NCBI GenBank assembly: GCA_946811695.1
Contig: OX328126.1
Location: 87,651,785-87,715,784 of the forward strand
DNA from: Gonocerus acuteangulatus
Taxonomy: Eukaryota > Arthropoda > Insecta > Hemiptera > Coreidae
Reading direction: 5' to 3'
DNA: 64,000 nt
Shown: one piece after another, positions 10,290 to 21,806 of the stretch
Numbering within the stretch: position 1 is the first letter of the stretch
Layout of the letters: each line of letters begins with the position of its first letter
The notes under the pieces: generated by a model
Told to the model about the DNA's origin: nothing
What the model saw: only the letters and a program-made list of their open reading frames with translations
The model's database searches: none
Translations under genes and position numbers: made by a program

Positions 10290-10745
10290 TGTACAGTGCT
10301 TCCCTATCTGCAGAATGCTGTGTTTCTCTATCTGCAACACGCAATGCCTCTTCATCTGCAACATGCAGTGCCTCTCTATCTGCAATATGCAGTGCCACTC
10401 TATTCTATCCGCAACATGCAGTGCCTCTCTAACTGTAACATGCAGGGTCTCTCTATCTGCAACATGCGGTGCCTCTTCGTCTGCTACATGCAGTGCCTCT
10501 CTATCTGCAATACGCAGCGCTACTCTATTCTACCTGCAACATGTAGTGCCTCTCTAACTGCAACATGCAGTGCCTCTTTATCTGCAACATGCAGTGCCAC
10601 TCTATTGTATCTGCAACATGCAGTGCCTATCTATCTGCAACATGCAGTGCCTCTCTATGTGCAACATGCAGTGCCTCTCTATCTGCAACATGCCGTGCCT
10701 CTCTATCTGCAATATGCAGTGGCTCTATGTCTGTAGCATCCTTGT
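10290..10745. repeat. 24-bp minisatellite, about 18 copies
   Basis: The unit resembles ATCTGCAACATGCAGTGCCT plus CTCT, with occasional insertions (ATTCT) between units. Because 24 is a multiple of three, several plus-strand frames stay open by construction; they are not evidence of a gene. Confidence 0.93.
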
Positions 10746-11960
10746 TTCTAAACAAGTAATTGTTTATTTTACCACTAAATATTCATGTAAATTCAAAGGT
10801 CTTCTGTCTTATTAATGTTTCTAGCTTTTTTATTATTATTATTTTTACGGTACATTTTAAGCTTGGCCAATAACGCTAATTAGGTAATTATTCAAAAATA
10901 TAAATTGTACTGTAAAATTTGCATAGTTCAATTTTTCTAAATAACATTCATATCAACTAAATAAGTTTCGTATGAAAATTTGAAACAACAATTTAATATT
11001 ATTAAATTAAAATCCCCCCCCCCCCAATACTTACCAACCAAAATGCTATAAAATTAAAATACAAGACGTGTATTATGATAATTAGCCGAATCGAAATGGT
11101 TTTATATTTATTCTTCCATTAGGGTGGGCGAAATAAACAGACTTTCCCAAAAGGGCGTTGGTGCTTTAAATGTAAATCAGGAAAGTGATTAATATTCCAG
11201 CGGAATCGCGAGCAGACCTTCCGGAAAGGACGAACAATTGAGCCATCAGTCGGGCATCTTTATGACGTCATGAGCCCATCAACTGGCTGAGTTGTGACGC
11301 AATGAACAGTCCTACCTCGCTGCTCTGTATACTTCTATCTCCGGTTTCCTGGTTTTTCCGGGGTAAACTGACAAAAAACTTAGTAAAATATTGTTAGCGG
11401 GGAAATCGTCCATTTTTCTTTCCAGTTTGTACTATTTTCACGTTCCAGTATTATATGAACAAACGAAATAATAATATTAATTTTGTCACTGTTTCCTTTT
11501 TAATATTCAAGGATTTCAAAGGTCGAATAAATGTATTACAATGAGGTAGTTAACTCGCGTCAACTTAACTACTCATCATTATTTTTATTAGAATACCTTG
11601 GAATCGAAAAATATTTTGTTTTGACAATTTAGAAAAACATTTCAGGTGTTTCACAATTGAAAAAGTCCGTCACGCAGGAGCTGCATAACTAAGCACTTTC
11701 CTCAGAATTTGGGTAGTGTAGACTGCTTTCCAGAACAATTTGCTTAAAATATCCTACATAAATAAAATAAAAACATGAATAGTTCTCTTTTAAATTTGTA
11801 ATGAGTAACTGATCGATTATTAATTTGCTTCCAGAGTTATGTTTACACATGGTACCTATTACACTACGTAATAAATACAAAAAACCTCACATTATCGTAT
11901 TTTGATCTAACGCAGGAACAGGATACAGTCACTCTAGTGGTAGAAAGCGCTCCTTACGGC
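10746..11960. other. Intergenic AT-rich stretch, no gene seen
   Basis: No domain or splice structure recognised. A palindromic TGACGTCA (CRE-like octamer) occurs at about 11263, without a neighbouring gene to support a role. Confidence 0.4.
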
Positions 11961-11964
11961 TTTG

Positions 11965-12523
11965 TAACCCCCGCTTTCCGATTGACCGATTCAGCTCATT
12001 TTTACAACACTTCTTTCTCATGAGTTACCCACGACGTATACCGCGTTTCGTAACAATACAGCCGAAATTACGACCGGTATGAGTATATTAGGAATTTGGG
12101 TCCGGAGTAACCCCCCCCCCCTTCTAATGAACCGATTTAGTTTATTTTTATAACACATATTTACCTGTGGATTACCACTACGAATACCGAGTTTCGTCGA
12201 AATATACCAAAAATCACGGCTGGTAGTGGCGAATTGGTATTGTGGGCCCGGAGTAAACTCCCCCTTCTAATGAACCGATTTAGTTCATTTTTATATCCCA
12301 CTTTTCTCTCCATATTACCACTACGAATACCAAGTTTCGTTGAAATATAACAAATTTTACGGCTGACATGGTCAAATTAGTGTTTTGGGTTCGGGGTAAA
12401 CCCCCCCTTCCGGCGGACCGACTTTGATGGTTAACGAACTCGTTCAATCGTTTGCTAATTGAATGCTATATACCACGTTTCGTGACAAAAAAAACAAAAA
12501 CTCTGGCCGCTATCGTGTTAACA

Positions 12524-12580
<57 letters not shown>
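11965..12580. repeat. About 145-bp degenerate tandem repeat leading into a (TA)n tract
   Basis: Three to four diverged units share CCCCCTTCTAATGAACCGAT, TTAGTTCATTTTTATA, a TACCACTACGAATACC block and AGTTTCGTYGAAATAT. The GACCGATT-like anchors recur about every 140-147 bp. It ends with CGTGTTAACAGACATATAT and a 47-bp TA tract at 12529-12576, then AATTTTAACGGGGG and TTTTCGGTGTCTA. Similar arrangements around a TA tract occur at 17425-17480 and 59760-59940. Confidence 0.7.
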
Positions 12581-13084
12581 TTTAACGGGGGTCATTTTCG
12601 GTGTCTACTAGGTAGGATCGATAAAATTTGAAGAAATTTTTCAAAAATTCCGTCATGAGTCCAACCTCAATAGCTACTTTCCTGCGGAGGAAAGTGCTAA
12701 AATGTAAGAGAAGCGAGATTTGAGGCGTCACAGTGCACAGGGAATACCTAAGCGGAAGTAACTCACTCCACCCCACCGACTTCCGATCGATCTCAATGAA
12801 ACCTATATATTACAGACAAAAAATATTAAAAACATGTCACATTTAATTAGATTGTTTCTCTGTAATTTTAATTTTACTTTAAAATCAGACAAAACCGAGG
12901 ACTGAGGAACGAACCATCATATACCTACAGTTCCTTTGTGACACGGAAGAAGGTGTATAAAGTAACCTTTACAAAATCACAATTCTAAATTTTTTTTTCT
13001 ATGTATATTTTTAATTATTTTATGGTGAAATTATGAACAAACTCTTTGCCGTTTTTTAATTCCCAAAAAACATATTCGTGAGTT
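12581..13084. other. Intergenic stretch, no gene seen
   Basis: Flanking sequence of the TA-tract cassette followed by AT-rich DNA. No supported reading frame. Confidence 0.4.
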
Positions 13085-13119
13085 TGCATCTTGGTGCTAA
13101 TACTCTGTAGAATCTTATG

Positions 13120-14017
13120 CTCATAGACCGAGAGCCAGCAACGCACTTTTCATGAAGTGTTTTATGCACCCTGAAATTTTGCTATAATATACCTCTTGGG
13201 TAGACAAGAAGGTATATATGTGTTTCCTGGACATACCTTGGTAGGGGAAAGGTGCAAAACAACATTGCCTAAAAGTAGAGTTTTATTCAGAAGCCAACTA
13301 TTATTAATGAAATAAATGGCAAATTAAGGCAATTTTCAAATTAATAATAAATAAGGCAGGCACTTTTAAGGGGATTAAAATGATATTAATAAAAAAGAAC
13401 TAAGTACCTAGTTTTTATTTGTAATAATTAATGAAATGCTTTATTCTCGAAGCGATTTAAACAGCGTCTCCTATAAACATATTTGAAAATAATTGCAAAA
13501 GGACAGACACTTTTGAGGGGTTTAATTATCAGGAAACATGAAAATAAATGTTGCTTATGATAGACTGGAATACGCTGCGCGTAAACGTAAGAGTGTATGA
13601 CACGACTGCGCAGTTTTGGTTGTTTTCTGTGCACTCATTGGTTCTTGCTCACATGATCTTGTACAGCTGTTCCGGTTTTAATGGCAGCGAAAATAAAACT
13701 CTCATTTAATATTAGAATAAAAACAATTTTTTTTTTTTTTTTTCTTACGTGTTATAACCCTTAAAACTGTCTGCCATATTTATTATTCATTGTAAAATTG
13801 TCTTAATTTTACATTAAAGATAGTTGCCTTCTAAATAAAACTCTATTTTTGGGAAATATATTTTTGTACCTTTCCCCTATACGCAGTACCTGGTGTTCCA
13901 AGGTATGTCCAGGAAACACATATATACCTTCTTATCTACCCAAGAGGTTTATTTTAGCAAAATTTCAGGATGCATAAAACACTTCATGAAAAGTGCGTTG
14001 CTGGCTCTCGGACTATC
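13120..14017. mobile_element. Large fold-back element, arms about 290 bp
   Basis: The left arm 13120-13410 and the right arm 13727-14017 are inverted copies. Shared words include CGAGAGCCAGCAACGCACTT, TTCATGAAGTGTTTTATGCA, CTGAAATTTTGCTA and ATATATGTGTTTCCTGGACA. The arms end toward the centre in GGCAGGCACTTTTAAGGGG-like sequence. The centre, 13411-13726, contains a third, partial version of this word (GGACAGACACTTTTGAGGGG). No flanking duplication was found and there is no coding capacity. Confidence 0.75.
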
Positions 14018-14801
14018 AGTAAAATGTCAAGATTGCGTCAAATCAAAAATGTTGTAGTGTGTCGAATGTTGTGTTCAGTAGAACATTGCTCTATTACAAA
14101 TTCTACCCTACTGCGCCAAATTATACCCTACTGCGCCAAATTGTATTTTACAGCTGAATAATTCTCTGTGTAATGTTTGTAAGCAAAGCCCAAACTTTGA
14201 CCGCCCTCGTTCCGTCCCGGCTTCACAAGTCCATCCTTTATGAAATGCCGGATTATCAAACACAACCCTTTATTGTGAAAGGCTCCATATCGCCGGTTCC
14301 TATAGGAATACCAGATCAGGGCTGAATAAGGCATCCTACCCCCGGAGCCGGGATGATATACGCACGTTAACCCTTTCGCCACCCTCTCTCCTCGCCATTA
14401 TAATGTCGTTATCCACACTCCCTGGGAGTCCTGCAGGGGCTATATCTTATCCCGCTATAGTCCCATATTTTTGGCAGGCTACACTTCCTTACCAAATTAT
14501 CTATTAACTGTTCTCCATTTTAATGGTAATTTCTAGTGAGGCTGATATTTCTAGTATCTAAGTACCTATTTTGGTAAATGTTTGTAAAAAAAAAAACAAA
14601 AAAAAAAAACTCTAAAGCAGACATCAACACATTATAAATCTATAAAATGTGACGAAAAACATCCTTGTCGCATAAAAAAAAAACAATGTTCCAGGAGACA
14701 GATTATACTGGTACGAAATCGACTTCTCAAAGCACACAAACAATTTTGTAAATCAAAATTTATCATTTTTCAAAATAAGTCAATTTTTGGGCAACTAGAG
14801 A

Positions 14802-14805
<4 letters not shown>
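14018..14805. other. Intergenic stretch, no gene seen
   Basis: Includes a 19-bp tandem duplication (TACCCTACTGCGCCAAATT twice, about 14104-14143). No supported gene. Confidence 0.4.

Positions 14806-14863
<58 letters not shown>
14806..14863. repeat. (TA)n microsatellite
   Basis: About 58 bp of pure TA, located about 60 bp before the inverted pair of hammerhead-like elements. Confidence 0.95.
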
Positions 14864-14869
<6 letters not shown>

Positions 14870-14949
14870 GTTCCTATTTCTTTCGATGGCAGGGGGTTCA
14901 TAAAGTATTACACTGTTAGTTCTGTTCAACTACTTTATTTAAAATCTTT

Positions 14950-14990
14950 GCCCGACATGTTTCGTGCTTTATTCGTACCTCATCAGGGGC
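14950..14990 (-). ncRNA. Hammerhead-ribozyme-like motif, minus-strand copy
   Basis: Read on the minus strand: stem I GCCC, core CTGATGA, an extra G, stem II GTAC with loop GAATAAA and GCAC (one mismatch), GAA, a minimal stem III ACATGT, C, then GGGC closing stem I. The plus copy at 15247-15287 has the fully paired stem II. Confidence 0.5.
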
Positions 14991-15246
14991 TTTCCTTCTG
15001 AGGAAGTCCTTTAGTCATGTTCTCATTTGCGCCACAGGCAAAACACATGGTAAGACCAAAATATTTTTTAAACGATTTGTTAAAATTTATTTAGGGAAGG
15101 GATATATTATTATAAATTTGGATATTTCAAGATCTATGAAAAGATTAATGTAAAAAAAATAGTAATAAAAAAAGAAGAAAAAAAAACGAAGTATTATGCC
15201 AGAAGCGCAAATGAAAAAATAACGAAAGGACTTACTAGCAAGGAAA

Positions 15247-15287
15247 GCCCCTGATGAGGTGCGAATAAAGCACGAAACATGTCGGGC
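15247..15287 (+). ncRNA. Hammerhead-ribozyme-like motif, plus-strand copy
   Basis: In order: GCCC (15247-15250), CTGATGA (15251-15257), unpaired G, GTGC (15259-15262), loop GAATAAA, GCAC (15270-15273), GAA, ACATGT as a minimal two-pair stem III, C15283, then GGGC (15284-15287). GCCC/GGGC form stem I, so expected self-cleavage would be 3' of C15283. All core positions CUGAUGA and GAAA are kept. The extra G before stem II departs from the canonical core and could weaken or abolish activity. Confidence 0.55.
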
Positions 15288-15330
15288 AAAGATTTTAAAT
15301 AAAGTAGTTGAACAGTTCCAACAGTATATC

Positions 15331-15620
15331 CTGTTCCCAGGATATTACGAATGAAAAAAAAGGCAAATATTTTTTTAGTTTTATGATATAATAATTTCAT
15401 GTGGAAAAATAAATTTATTCTGTTCTGTTTTATAATAATTTTTATATACTTTTTTCATAAAGTAAATAAGTACTTTTTTTTTATTCTTTATGTCAGCTAC
15501 TTTTTTTCTACTCATATCGATTTTCTGATTTGTTACTTTTTAAAACTTTTAAGGTATATTTTTCATTCATAATATCCCGTTAATTATTAAACCTACAACT
15601 TTGATCTTGGTATCACCTGA
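15331..15620. other. AT-rich stretch, no gene seen
   Basis: T- and A-rich sequence without coding or repeat signal that I can support. Confidence 0.4.
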
Positions 15621-16013
15621 AAGGAAAATTAATAGGCTACAACGTTTGTATCGAGGTGTTTTTACTTAAAAGGCGTGGTTTCAGTGATAAATAGGAATTT
15701 GTCTACAAAAGGGCGATATTTTTCAGTTTTTTTGCGTTTTACGCGCAAACGGTGCGTCAGATCAAAAGATACCTCGGAATAAATTAGTCTTAAAATTAAA
15801 TTTTCTATCAGAATTCGTCATAAAAAATACCTGCCGCCATTAGGAAATCAAGAATTAGATGCGCTGGAGAAAAACTGGAGAATGTTACATAGTCAACTAA
15901 ACCTTTGAAAGAAACCTCATGCAACATAACTAAGATCTACCAAGTTTCATTTCGAAATTCCAACAGCTCTAGGAGGAAAAGGGGGTGGACACATATACTG
16001 GGACACCCTGTAT
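15621..16013 (-). repeat. Dispersed repeat ending GGGACACCCTGTAT
   Basis: A block with GCGTTTTACGCGCAAACGGT and AAGTTTCATTTCGAAATTCC ends at GGGACACCCTGTAT (16000-16013), the inverse of the terminus at 3809. The start at 15621 is approximate. Non-coding. Confidence 0.4.
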
Positions 16014-16250
16014 AAACCACGTGTCTGTTTGTTCCTTATACAAATCCACACCGTTTGACCAATTTTTACAAAATGGCATTAGGGTAGGTCTTGATACGGG
16101 GAGTGTTATAGGCTAGGTCAAAAATTTATACCAGATGTCTGTCTGTATGTTTGTTCCTTATACAAATTGGCACTGTTTGACCGATTTTGACGTAACTTGG
16201 TAAACAGGTAGATCTTGATACGGGGAGTGTCATAGGCTTGGTCAATGTCG
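16014..16250 (+). repeat. Two tandem copies of an approximately 115-bp repeat
   Basis: Both copies carry GTTTGTTCCTTATACAAAT, a CACTGTTTGACCGATTTT-like segment and TCTTGATACGGGGAGTGT. The same words in inverse orientation form the 3' end of the tRNA-headed SINE at 10048-10130. Confidence 0.7.
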
Positions 16251-16913
16251 TCTAGGACTCACAGTTCGGAGGTCAAGGGGTAGAAACGCCGTAAACGTTT
16301 AATCATAACGTCATCAACCCTTAGCCGTCATTAACGCCGTTGAGTGGTAAATATTCTTTAGTGAAAATTAATACATATTTAGCTATGATTAGAGCCATAC
16401 CTGCCATTGATCGGAAGGGATGTTTGACAAAGTAGTCAGAATCGCCTAAATGATGATACAGTCGACAAAACCTCTGTTGACGCCACGGTTGTGAATGGAG
16501 TTTGCACTATGGGGCTTTACGGAGTCATCAATATTGTGTGGGAGGGGGAGTGTGTGTATAATTCCAGCTGATTGAGGGGGCATTCAATCAACGGATTGGA
16601 TTCCAGAAGATTTCACGGGAATTTTCTCTTCTTTGCTCGTCTTCAATTGTGTCCGTTCTTCAATCCCTTGACACAAAGGAATATATGGAAACTAACTTGC
16701 AACATAGATTGGTTTATGTTATTATAATAATATATTCCTTACATTTATTAATTTTATGTTATTATTGTAGTATATTATTATTTATAATTGCCTTTCAATT
16801 TGTTTTACACAATAGCATAGGAATGTGGGCCATTGAAGTAGCTGTCATAAAAGCATTTTTTCAAATCTTGATCGATCCTGCCTTCAAGATACCAGAAATG
16901 AGACCTTGTATAC

Positions 16914-16969
<56 letters not shown>

Positions 16970-17520
16970 ATATGTACTATCTGACTAGCCGTGCTATACC
17001 ACGGCCGATAAGTAGTTTTTATATTGCGTTAAATAAGGTATGATCAAAATTAAAGCTACTACATAATTTTGTACAGCTTACTACTGCATGGACTTTAGAG
17101 TTACCAAGGAAACGCCATGTGGAGGTAACCGTGCTTGTTTCCGTTGGGGAGTAAAAAAATATACAACAACCACTTTTTTTTGGTGGTTTCTCTTTGAGAA
17201 ACTAGATTATAAACTTATGTTTTAAAACTTCCCGAGCTCTCCCTAACCATCCTTACATTCCCTTAAACACATCTTTAGCCATTTCTGACCATACTCAACT
17301 CTAGTTATAAAACTCGGAGAAATAATATTGATCATTTTCGTTTCTTAAAAATTCATAAGAGACGTTCAAATATTAAAATTGGATAATATGACACCAATTA
17401 ATTCTAGGGAAATTCTCTATGCCAAGAATCGTGGCGAAAAAATAAAAACTCCGGGGGTTATCGTGTTAACAGACACACATCCAAACCTTTACCTATAGAA
17501 GTATTTAAAGATTTCGACGA
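16251..17520. other. Repeat-derived stretch with a (TA)n tract, no gene
   Basis: A TA-rich tract occupies 16921-16975 and is followed by CTGACTAGCCGTGCTATACC. 17425-17480 (AAAACTCCGGGGGTTATCGT, then GTTAACAGACACACA) resembles the sequence before the TA tract at 12529. A 111-codon frame at 16649-16984 runs into the TA tract and has no domain, so I do not call it a gene. Confidence 0.45.
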
Positions 17521-17771
17521 AAATAGTGCTATTGAGGTTTTAGTCATGGTAAAATAGTGCTATTGAGGTTTTAGTCATGGTAAAATAGTGCTATTGAGGT
17601 TTTAGTCATGGGAAAATAGTGCTATTGAGGTTTTAGACATGGGAAAATAGTGCTATTGAGGTTTTAGTCATGGGAAAATAGTGCTATTGAGGTTTTAGTC
17701 ATGGGAAAATAGTGCTATTGAGGTTTTAGTCATGGGAAAATAGTGCTATTGAGGTTTTAGTCATGGGAAAA
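17521..17771. repeat. 31-bp minisatellite, 8 copies
   Basis: Unit AAAATAGTGCTATTGAGGTT plus TTAGTCATGGK, repeated about eight times with nearly no divergence. Variation is limited to T/G at one position and GACATG for GTCATG in one unit, so the array is young or recently homogenised. Confidence 0.96.
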
Positions 17772-18494
17772 TTTGTGAATTAGTTTTTGTTCTTTAATCT
17801 AATTTCCTAGATGGCGAAATTATTTCGTTGAACAGACATAAATCTTGTAGAGAAACGTGATTAATTATGGTTGTCCTCGAAAACTATGACTTTATACTCT
17901 GGTGTTCTCCAGTCAAAAGATTTGTTATTAATTTCTATAATATTGTTTGAAAGATTCTCTCCAATTATCCGTCAAATATTCTCGTTTTAAATCTTTAAAC
18001 AGTAAGTGGTTGGATGAGAGAAATCTTCTGAGCTTTAACGAGCTATTTCCAAGCCATGAAAACAATTTAGTAGAGAGCTATTGTTACTAAAGATAAATAT
18101 ATATATAAATCCTCGTGAGCTATATATAAAGGGGGGAGGGGAGAGGAAAATCCCCCCGGATTCATAAATCTCGGAATAAAAAGAGTTTATGGATATAAAG
18201 AGGTAGAGATATTTCCCCCCGACTCCTTATTATTTCTCCAAAAATAGGGCTTTCTCTAATTTATATTACAGAAACACTGGCTTTTCTTGCTCAGCATCTA
18301 ATATTTAGCTTGGTAACGCTAATATTTCAAAACAAAAATGTAATAATGTTTAATAAAATGGTTGTATGCAATTACTGAAGACAATCTTTTGGCGTGAGGA
18401 CATTTTTCATTATATTTCAATCTCACTTGCTTCTGTTTGTTAAAAGTTTATTAAATTCATTTAAGTATTTAGGAAACAAGTAAATCATTTTATT
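17772..18494. other. Intergenic stretch between two minisatellites
   Basis: AT-rich with a purine/pyrimidine-biased GGGGGGAGGGGAGAGG segment near 18131. No gene recognised. Confidence 0.4.
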
Positions 18495-20115
18495 TATTTC
18501 CAAAACTTCCGTCCCAAGGGATTTCCAAAAACTCCGCTCCCTAGTGACTTCCAAAACATCCGTCCCAAGGGATTTCCAAAAACACCGCTCCCTAGTGACT
18601 TCCAAAACATCCGTCCCAAGGGATTTCCAAAACCTCCGCTCCCTAGTGACTTCCAAAACATCTGCCCCTTAGCTTTAGACCAATACATTCGCCCCAAGCG
18701 ATTTCCCCAACATCGGCCCCTAGCTATTTCCAAAACATCTGCCACTTTGCTATAGACCAAAACATTCGCCTACTAGTTATTTCCAAACATCCGCCCAACG
18801 ATTTCCAAAACTTCCGTCCTAAGAGAATTCCAAAACATCCACCCCCTATCAATTTCTAAAACATCCGCCCGAACTATTTCCGAAACATTCGCCCCCTACG
18901 TATTTCCAATACATCCGCCCTGAACTATTTCCGAAACATTCGCCATCTAGATATTTCCAATACATCCGCCCTGAACTATTTCCGAAACATTCGCCCTCTA
19001 CGTATTTCCAATACATCCGATCCCTAGCTATTTCCAAAACATCCACCCCCTATCAATTTCTAAAACATCCGCCTGAACTATTTCCGAAACATTCGCCCTC
19101 TACGTATTTCCAATACATCCGCCCTGAACTATTTCCGAAACATTCGCCATCTAGGTATTTCCAATACATCCGCCCTGAACTATTTCCGAAACATTCGCCC
19201 TCTACGTATTTCCAATACATCCAATCCCTAGCTATTTCCAAAACATCCACCCCCTATCAATTTCTAAAACATCCGCCCTGAACTATTTCCGAAACATTCG
19301 CCCTCTACGTATTTCCAATACATCCGCCCTGAACTATTTCCGAAACATTCGCCCTCTACGTATTTCCAATACATCCGATCCCTAGCTATTTCCAAAACAT
19401 CCACCCCCTATCAATTTCTAAAACATCCGCCCTGAACTATTTCCGAAACATTCGCCCTCTACGTATTTCCAATACATCCGCCCTGAACTATTTCCGAAAC
19501 ATTCGCCCTCTACGTATTTCCAATACATCCGATCCCTAGCTATTTCCAAAACATCCACCCCCTATCAATTTCTAAAACATCCGCCTGAACTATTTCCGAA
19601 ACATTCGCCCTCTACGTATTTCCAATACATCCGCCCTGAACTATTTCCGAAACATTCGCCCTCTACGTATTTCCAATACATCCGATCCCTAGCTATTTCC
19701 AAAACATCCACCCCCTATCAATTTCTAAAACATCCGCCCTGAACTATTTCCGAAACATTCGCCATCTAGGTATTTCCAATACATCCGCCCTGAACTATTT
19801 CCGAAACATTCGCCCTCTACGTATTTCCAATACATCCAATCCCTAGCTATTTCCAAAACATCCACCCCCTATCAATTTCTAAAACATCCGCCTGAACTAT
19901 TTCCGAAACATTCGCCCTCTACGTATTTCCAATACATCCGCCCTGAACTATTTCCGAAACATTCGCCATCTAGGTATTTCCAATACATCCGCCCTGAACT
20001 ATTTCCGAAACATTTGCCCTCTACGTATTTCCAATACATCCGATCCCTAGCTATTTCCAAAGCATTCGCCCTCAGCGATTTCCAAAACAAACGCCCCTAA
20101 TTATTTTCGTAAACA
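18495..20115. repeat. 51-bp minisatellite with 153/204-bp higher-order units
   Basis: The base unit of about 25-26 bp (TTTCCRAAACATYCGCCC-like) is paired into 51-bp dimers. From 18837 the dimers form higher-order units. An anchor variant, ACCCCCTATCAATTTC, recurs at about 18841, 19045, 19249, 19403, 19557, 19710 and 19863. That gives two spacings of 204 bp and then four of 153-154 bp, so units of four and of three dimers alternate in blocks. The 51-bp period equals 17 codons, which explains the minus-strand open frames; these are not genes. Confidence 0.93.
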
Positions 20116-20993
20116 TTCTTCGATGGTTGTAAGTGTTGCCACACCTCGTACCTAAGGTTGTGGGCTCAATTCTCACTTAGGATGATTCATTTTCTTTCTT
20201 TCTAATGGAAAACCACCTCCGAGATCCTTGCTAGAATTACTGATTTCTTCTGGGTAAAGAGAAAAAACATTTTCTGAAACCAAATATTGCTATAATCAAG
20301 ATTTGAATATCCACTGAAAAGAAATTGCGACCATTAGTATAATATAACTCAATTCTAGACGTTCTTAACTTCAAAAGGAGGATTCTCATATAAAGCAATT
20401 TCGAATGAGATAGCTATTCATGCGTGAAAATTGAAAAACCTGAGTATATAACGAGACAAGACACAGACATGATACCTCTTTGGGGCGGTTCCTTGTGGAA
20501 TACAAGCCAAAGAGGTTATTCACACAGAGATCAAAGGGTAATGACATAACAACTTCAACATCTCATCTTGAGTAACGGGTATTTTCTCGGGAGGGAAAAG
20601 GATACACCACACAAATCCATAGAATGTTTATCTTGTTTTCTGATTAGGAAATACATCCAATATTGCGAGAAATCAAATAACTCAGAGAAATATTTACTGC
20701 TGCGTGGAGCTCTTTTAATAAATAAATAGACTTTCCTATATTATTTCTGCATCATATAGGCAAGAATTCCTATTGATCTAATAGTAGAGAATGTATGTTT
20801 ATTTTTACAGTAGTTGCTTCGATCAATAAGGTCGGTTATTATCAACACTCACTCAGCAACCTTTTAGTGATTAAAAGGTTATTATTGTATATCATAAAAC
20901 CGATATCAGGGGAACCGATTAACCTAAACCTACATAAATAAGCTCTTTACATATTTCTTTAGACAAGTGTACACTAATATTGAATCATATAGC
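20116..20993. other. Intergenic stretch with a possible SINE remnant
   Basis: 20128-20175 has a B-box-like GTTGTGGGCTCAATTCTCAC resembling the tRNA-SINE head seen at 145-358, without a clear A box. The rest is AT-rich without a supported gene. Confidence 0.3.
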
Positions 20994-21310
20994 ACTTGGC
21001 CTATACAAGACTCTTCAGAAAAAACGAAATCACATATATACAAACTTTTAGCATTAAGTAGTACAGAAGAGCTTCTACAGATAGTGCCACATCCAGACTA
21101 ATACAATAAAACAAACATGGCTGTTGTCAGTCAGCTGATTGTAATCGAGAGTTTCTTGTCGTACAATCAGCAGACTGGCAACGGCCATATTTGTTATATT
21201 GTATTAGTCTGGATGTGGCTCTTTCTGTGGAAGATCTTCCTTACTTCATGCTAAAATGTTGTATATATTAGGTTATTTTGCTTCTGAAGAGGCGTCTATA
21301 GACCAAATAG
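20994..21310. mobile_element. Imperfect palindrome, likely MITE or fold-back element
   Basis: Left and right halves are inverted copies around about 21150. The inner arms share GCCACATCCAGACTAATACA and a CAGCTGATTGTA/CTGCTGATTGTA segment. Outward matches continue through CTTCTACAGA versus CTTCCACAGA, TTTTAGCATTAAG versus TTTTAGCATGAAG, and CTCTTCAGAA on both arms. No clear target duplication and no coding capacity. Confidence 0.7.
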
Positions 21311-21610
21311 AGAACTAACTAAAGTATATTATAAGAAGATAAAGTCTTTAAATATCTATACGATCTTTCGCCAGTTTTAAAATAAACGTATGCTGAAGTA
21401 TTTTCAATAACCTTAATAATCCTTTCAGATAATTATAATTTTTCCATTAAAAGTAATCTTAAATTATTTTTTCAATTTCAGTAAAATATTTTTTTCTAGT
21501 CTATGTATAATTAATTGTTTAATGAATTCATGATTCTGACCTGACATAGTTAAATATTTTTTATACATTATTGTACAGATTACCTGTCATTTTTATTCAG
21601 TTTCATAAGC
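21311..21610. other. AT-rich stretch, no gene seen
   Basis: AT-rich sequence with no supported feature. Confidence 0.4.
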
Positions 21611-21806
21611 TTTTATTTATTTATTTCAATTTTAACGTCCATTATTATATTAACTAAGAATTTTAGGACGGGTTATCTATAGGTTACCACCCTTTTCTAA
21701 CCAGGATAGGGCTGATGTCTTTTCTTTTTCACCACCACCCCGAACTGGGAATCGAATCCAAGACCCTTGGCACGAAGAGTTAAGTGCTCACGCCTTAACA
21801 TTCACT
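21611..21806 (-). mobile_element. tRNA-derived SINE, copy 2
   Basis: Same family and orientation as 145-358. Shared words are TTAGGACGGGTTATCTATAG, GTTACCACCCTTTTCTA, CCAGGATAGGGCT, a GAATCGAATCCAAGACC B-box region and GAGTTAAGTGCTCACGCCTT. It has a (TTTA)n tail on the left. The head is shorter than in copy 1. Confidence 0.75.

Larger units (their letters stand above)
14920..15330. mobile_element. Inverted pair of hammerhead-bearing repeat ends
   Basis: Two inverted arms, 14920-15060 and 15190-15326, share TTCAACTACTTTATTTAAAA, TCTTTGCCCGACATGTTTCG, CCTCATCAGGGGCTTTCCTT and a TCATTTGCGC block. Each arm contains one hammerhead-like motif (separate entries). Hammerhead ribozymes with a very short stem III are known at the ends of Penelope-like retroelements, which makes that class the best guess. 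No RT or GIY-YIG coding sequence is present between or beside the arms. Confidence 0.55.

Noticed and set aside
10296..10815. Several overlapping plus-strand open frames of 64-146 codons
   Set aside because: They are products of the 24-bp minisatellite, whose length is a multiple of three; several frames are open at once and none has a recognisable domain.
11258..11275. A CRE (TGACGTCA) regulatory site linked to the kinase
   Set aside because: It is more than 43 kb from the kinase with no gene nearby; an 8-bp palindrome is expected by chance about once in this length.
18423..20090. Minus-strand repeat peptides (WKSLG, CFGNSSGRMYWKY-type)
   Set aside because: The 51-bp minisatellite period equals 17 codons, and different frames are open over the same bases, so this is period arithmetic and not coding.
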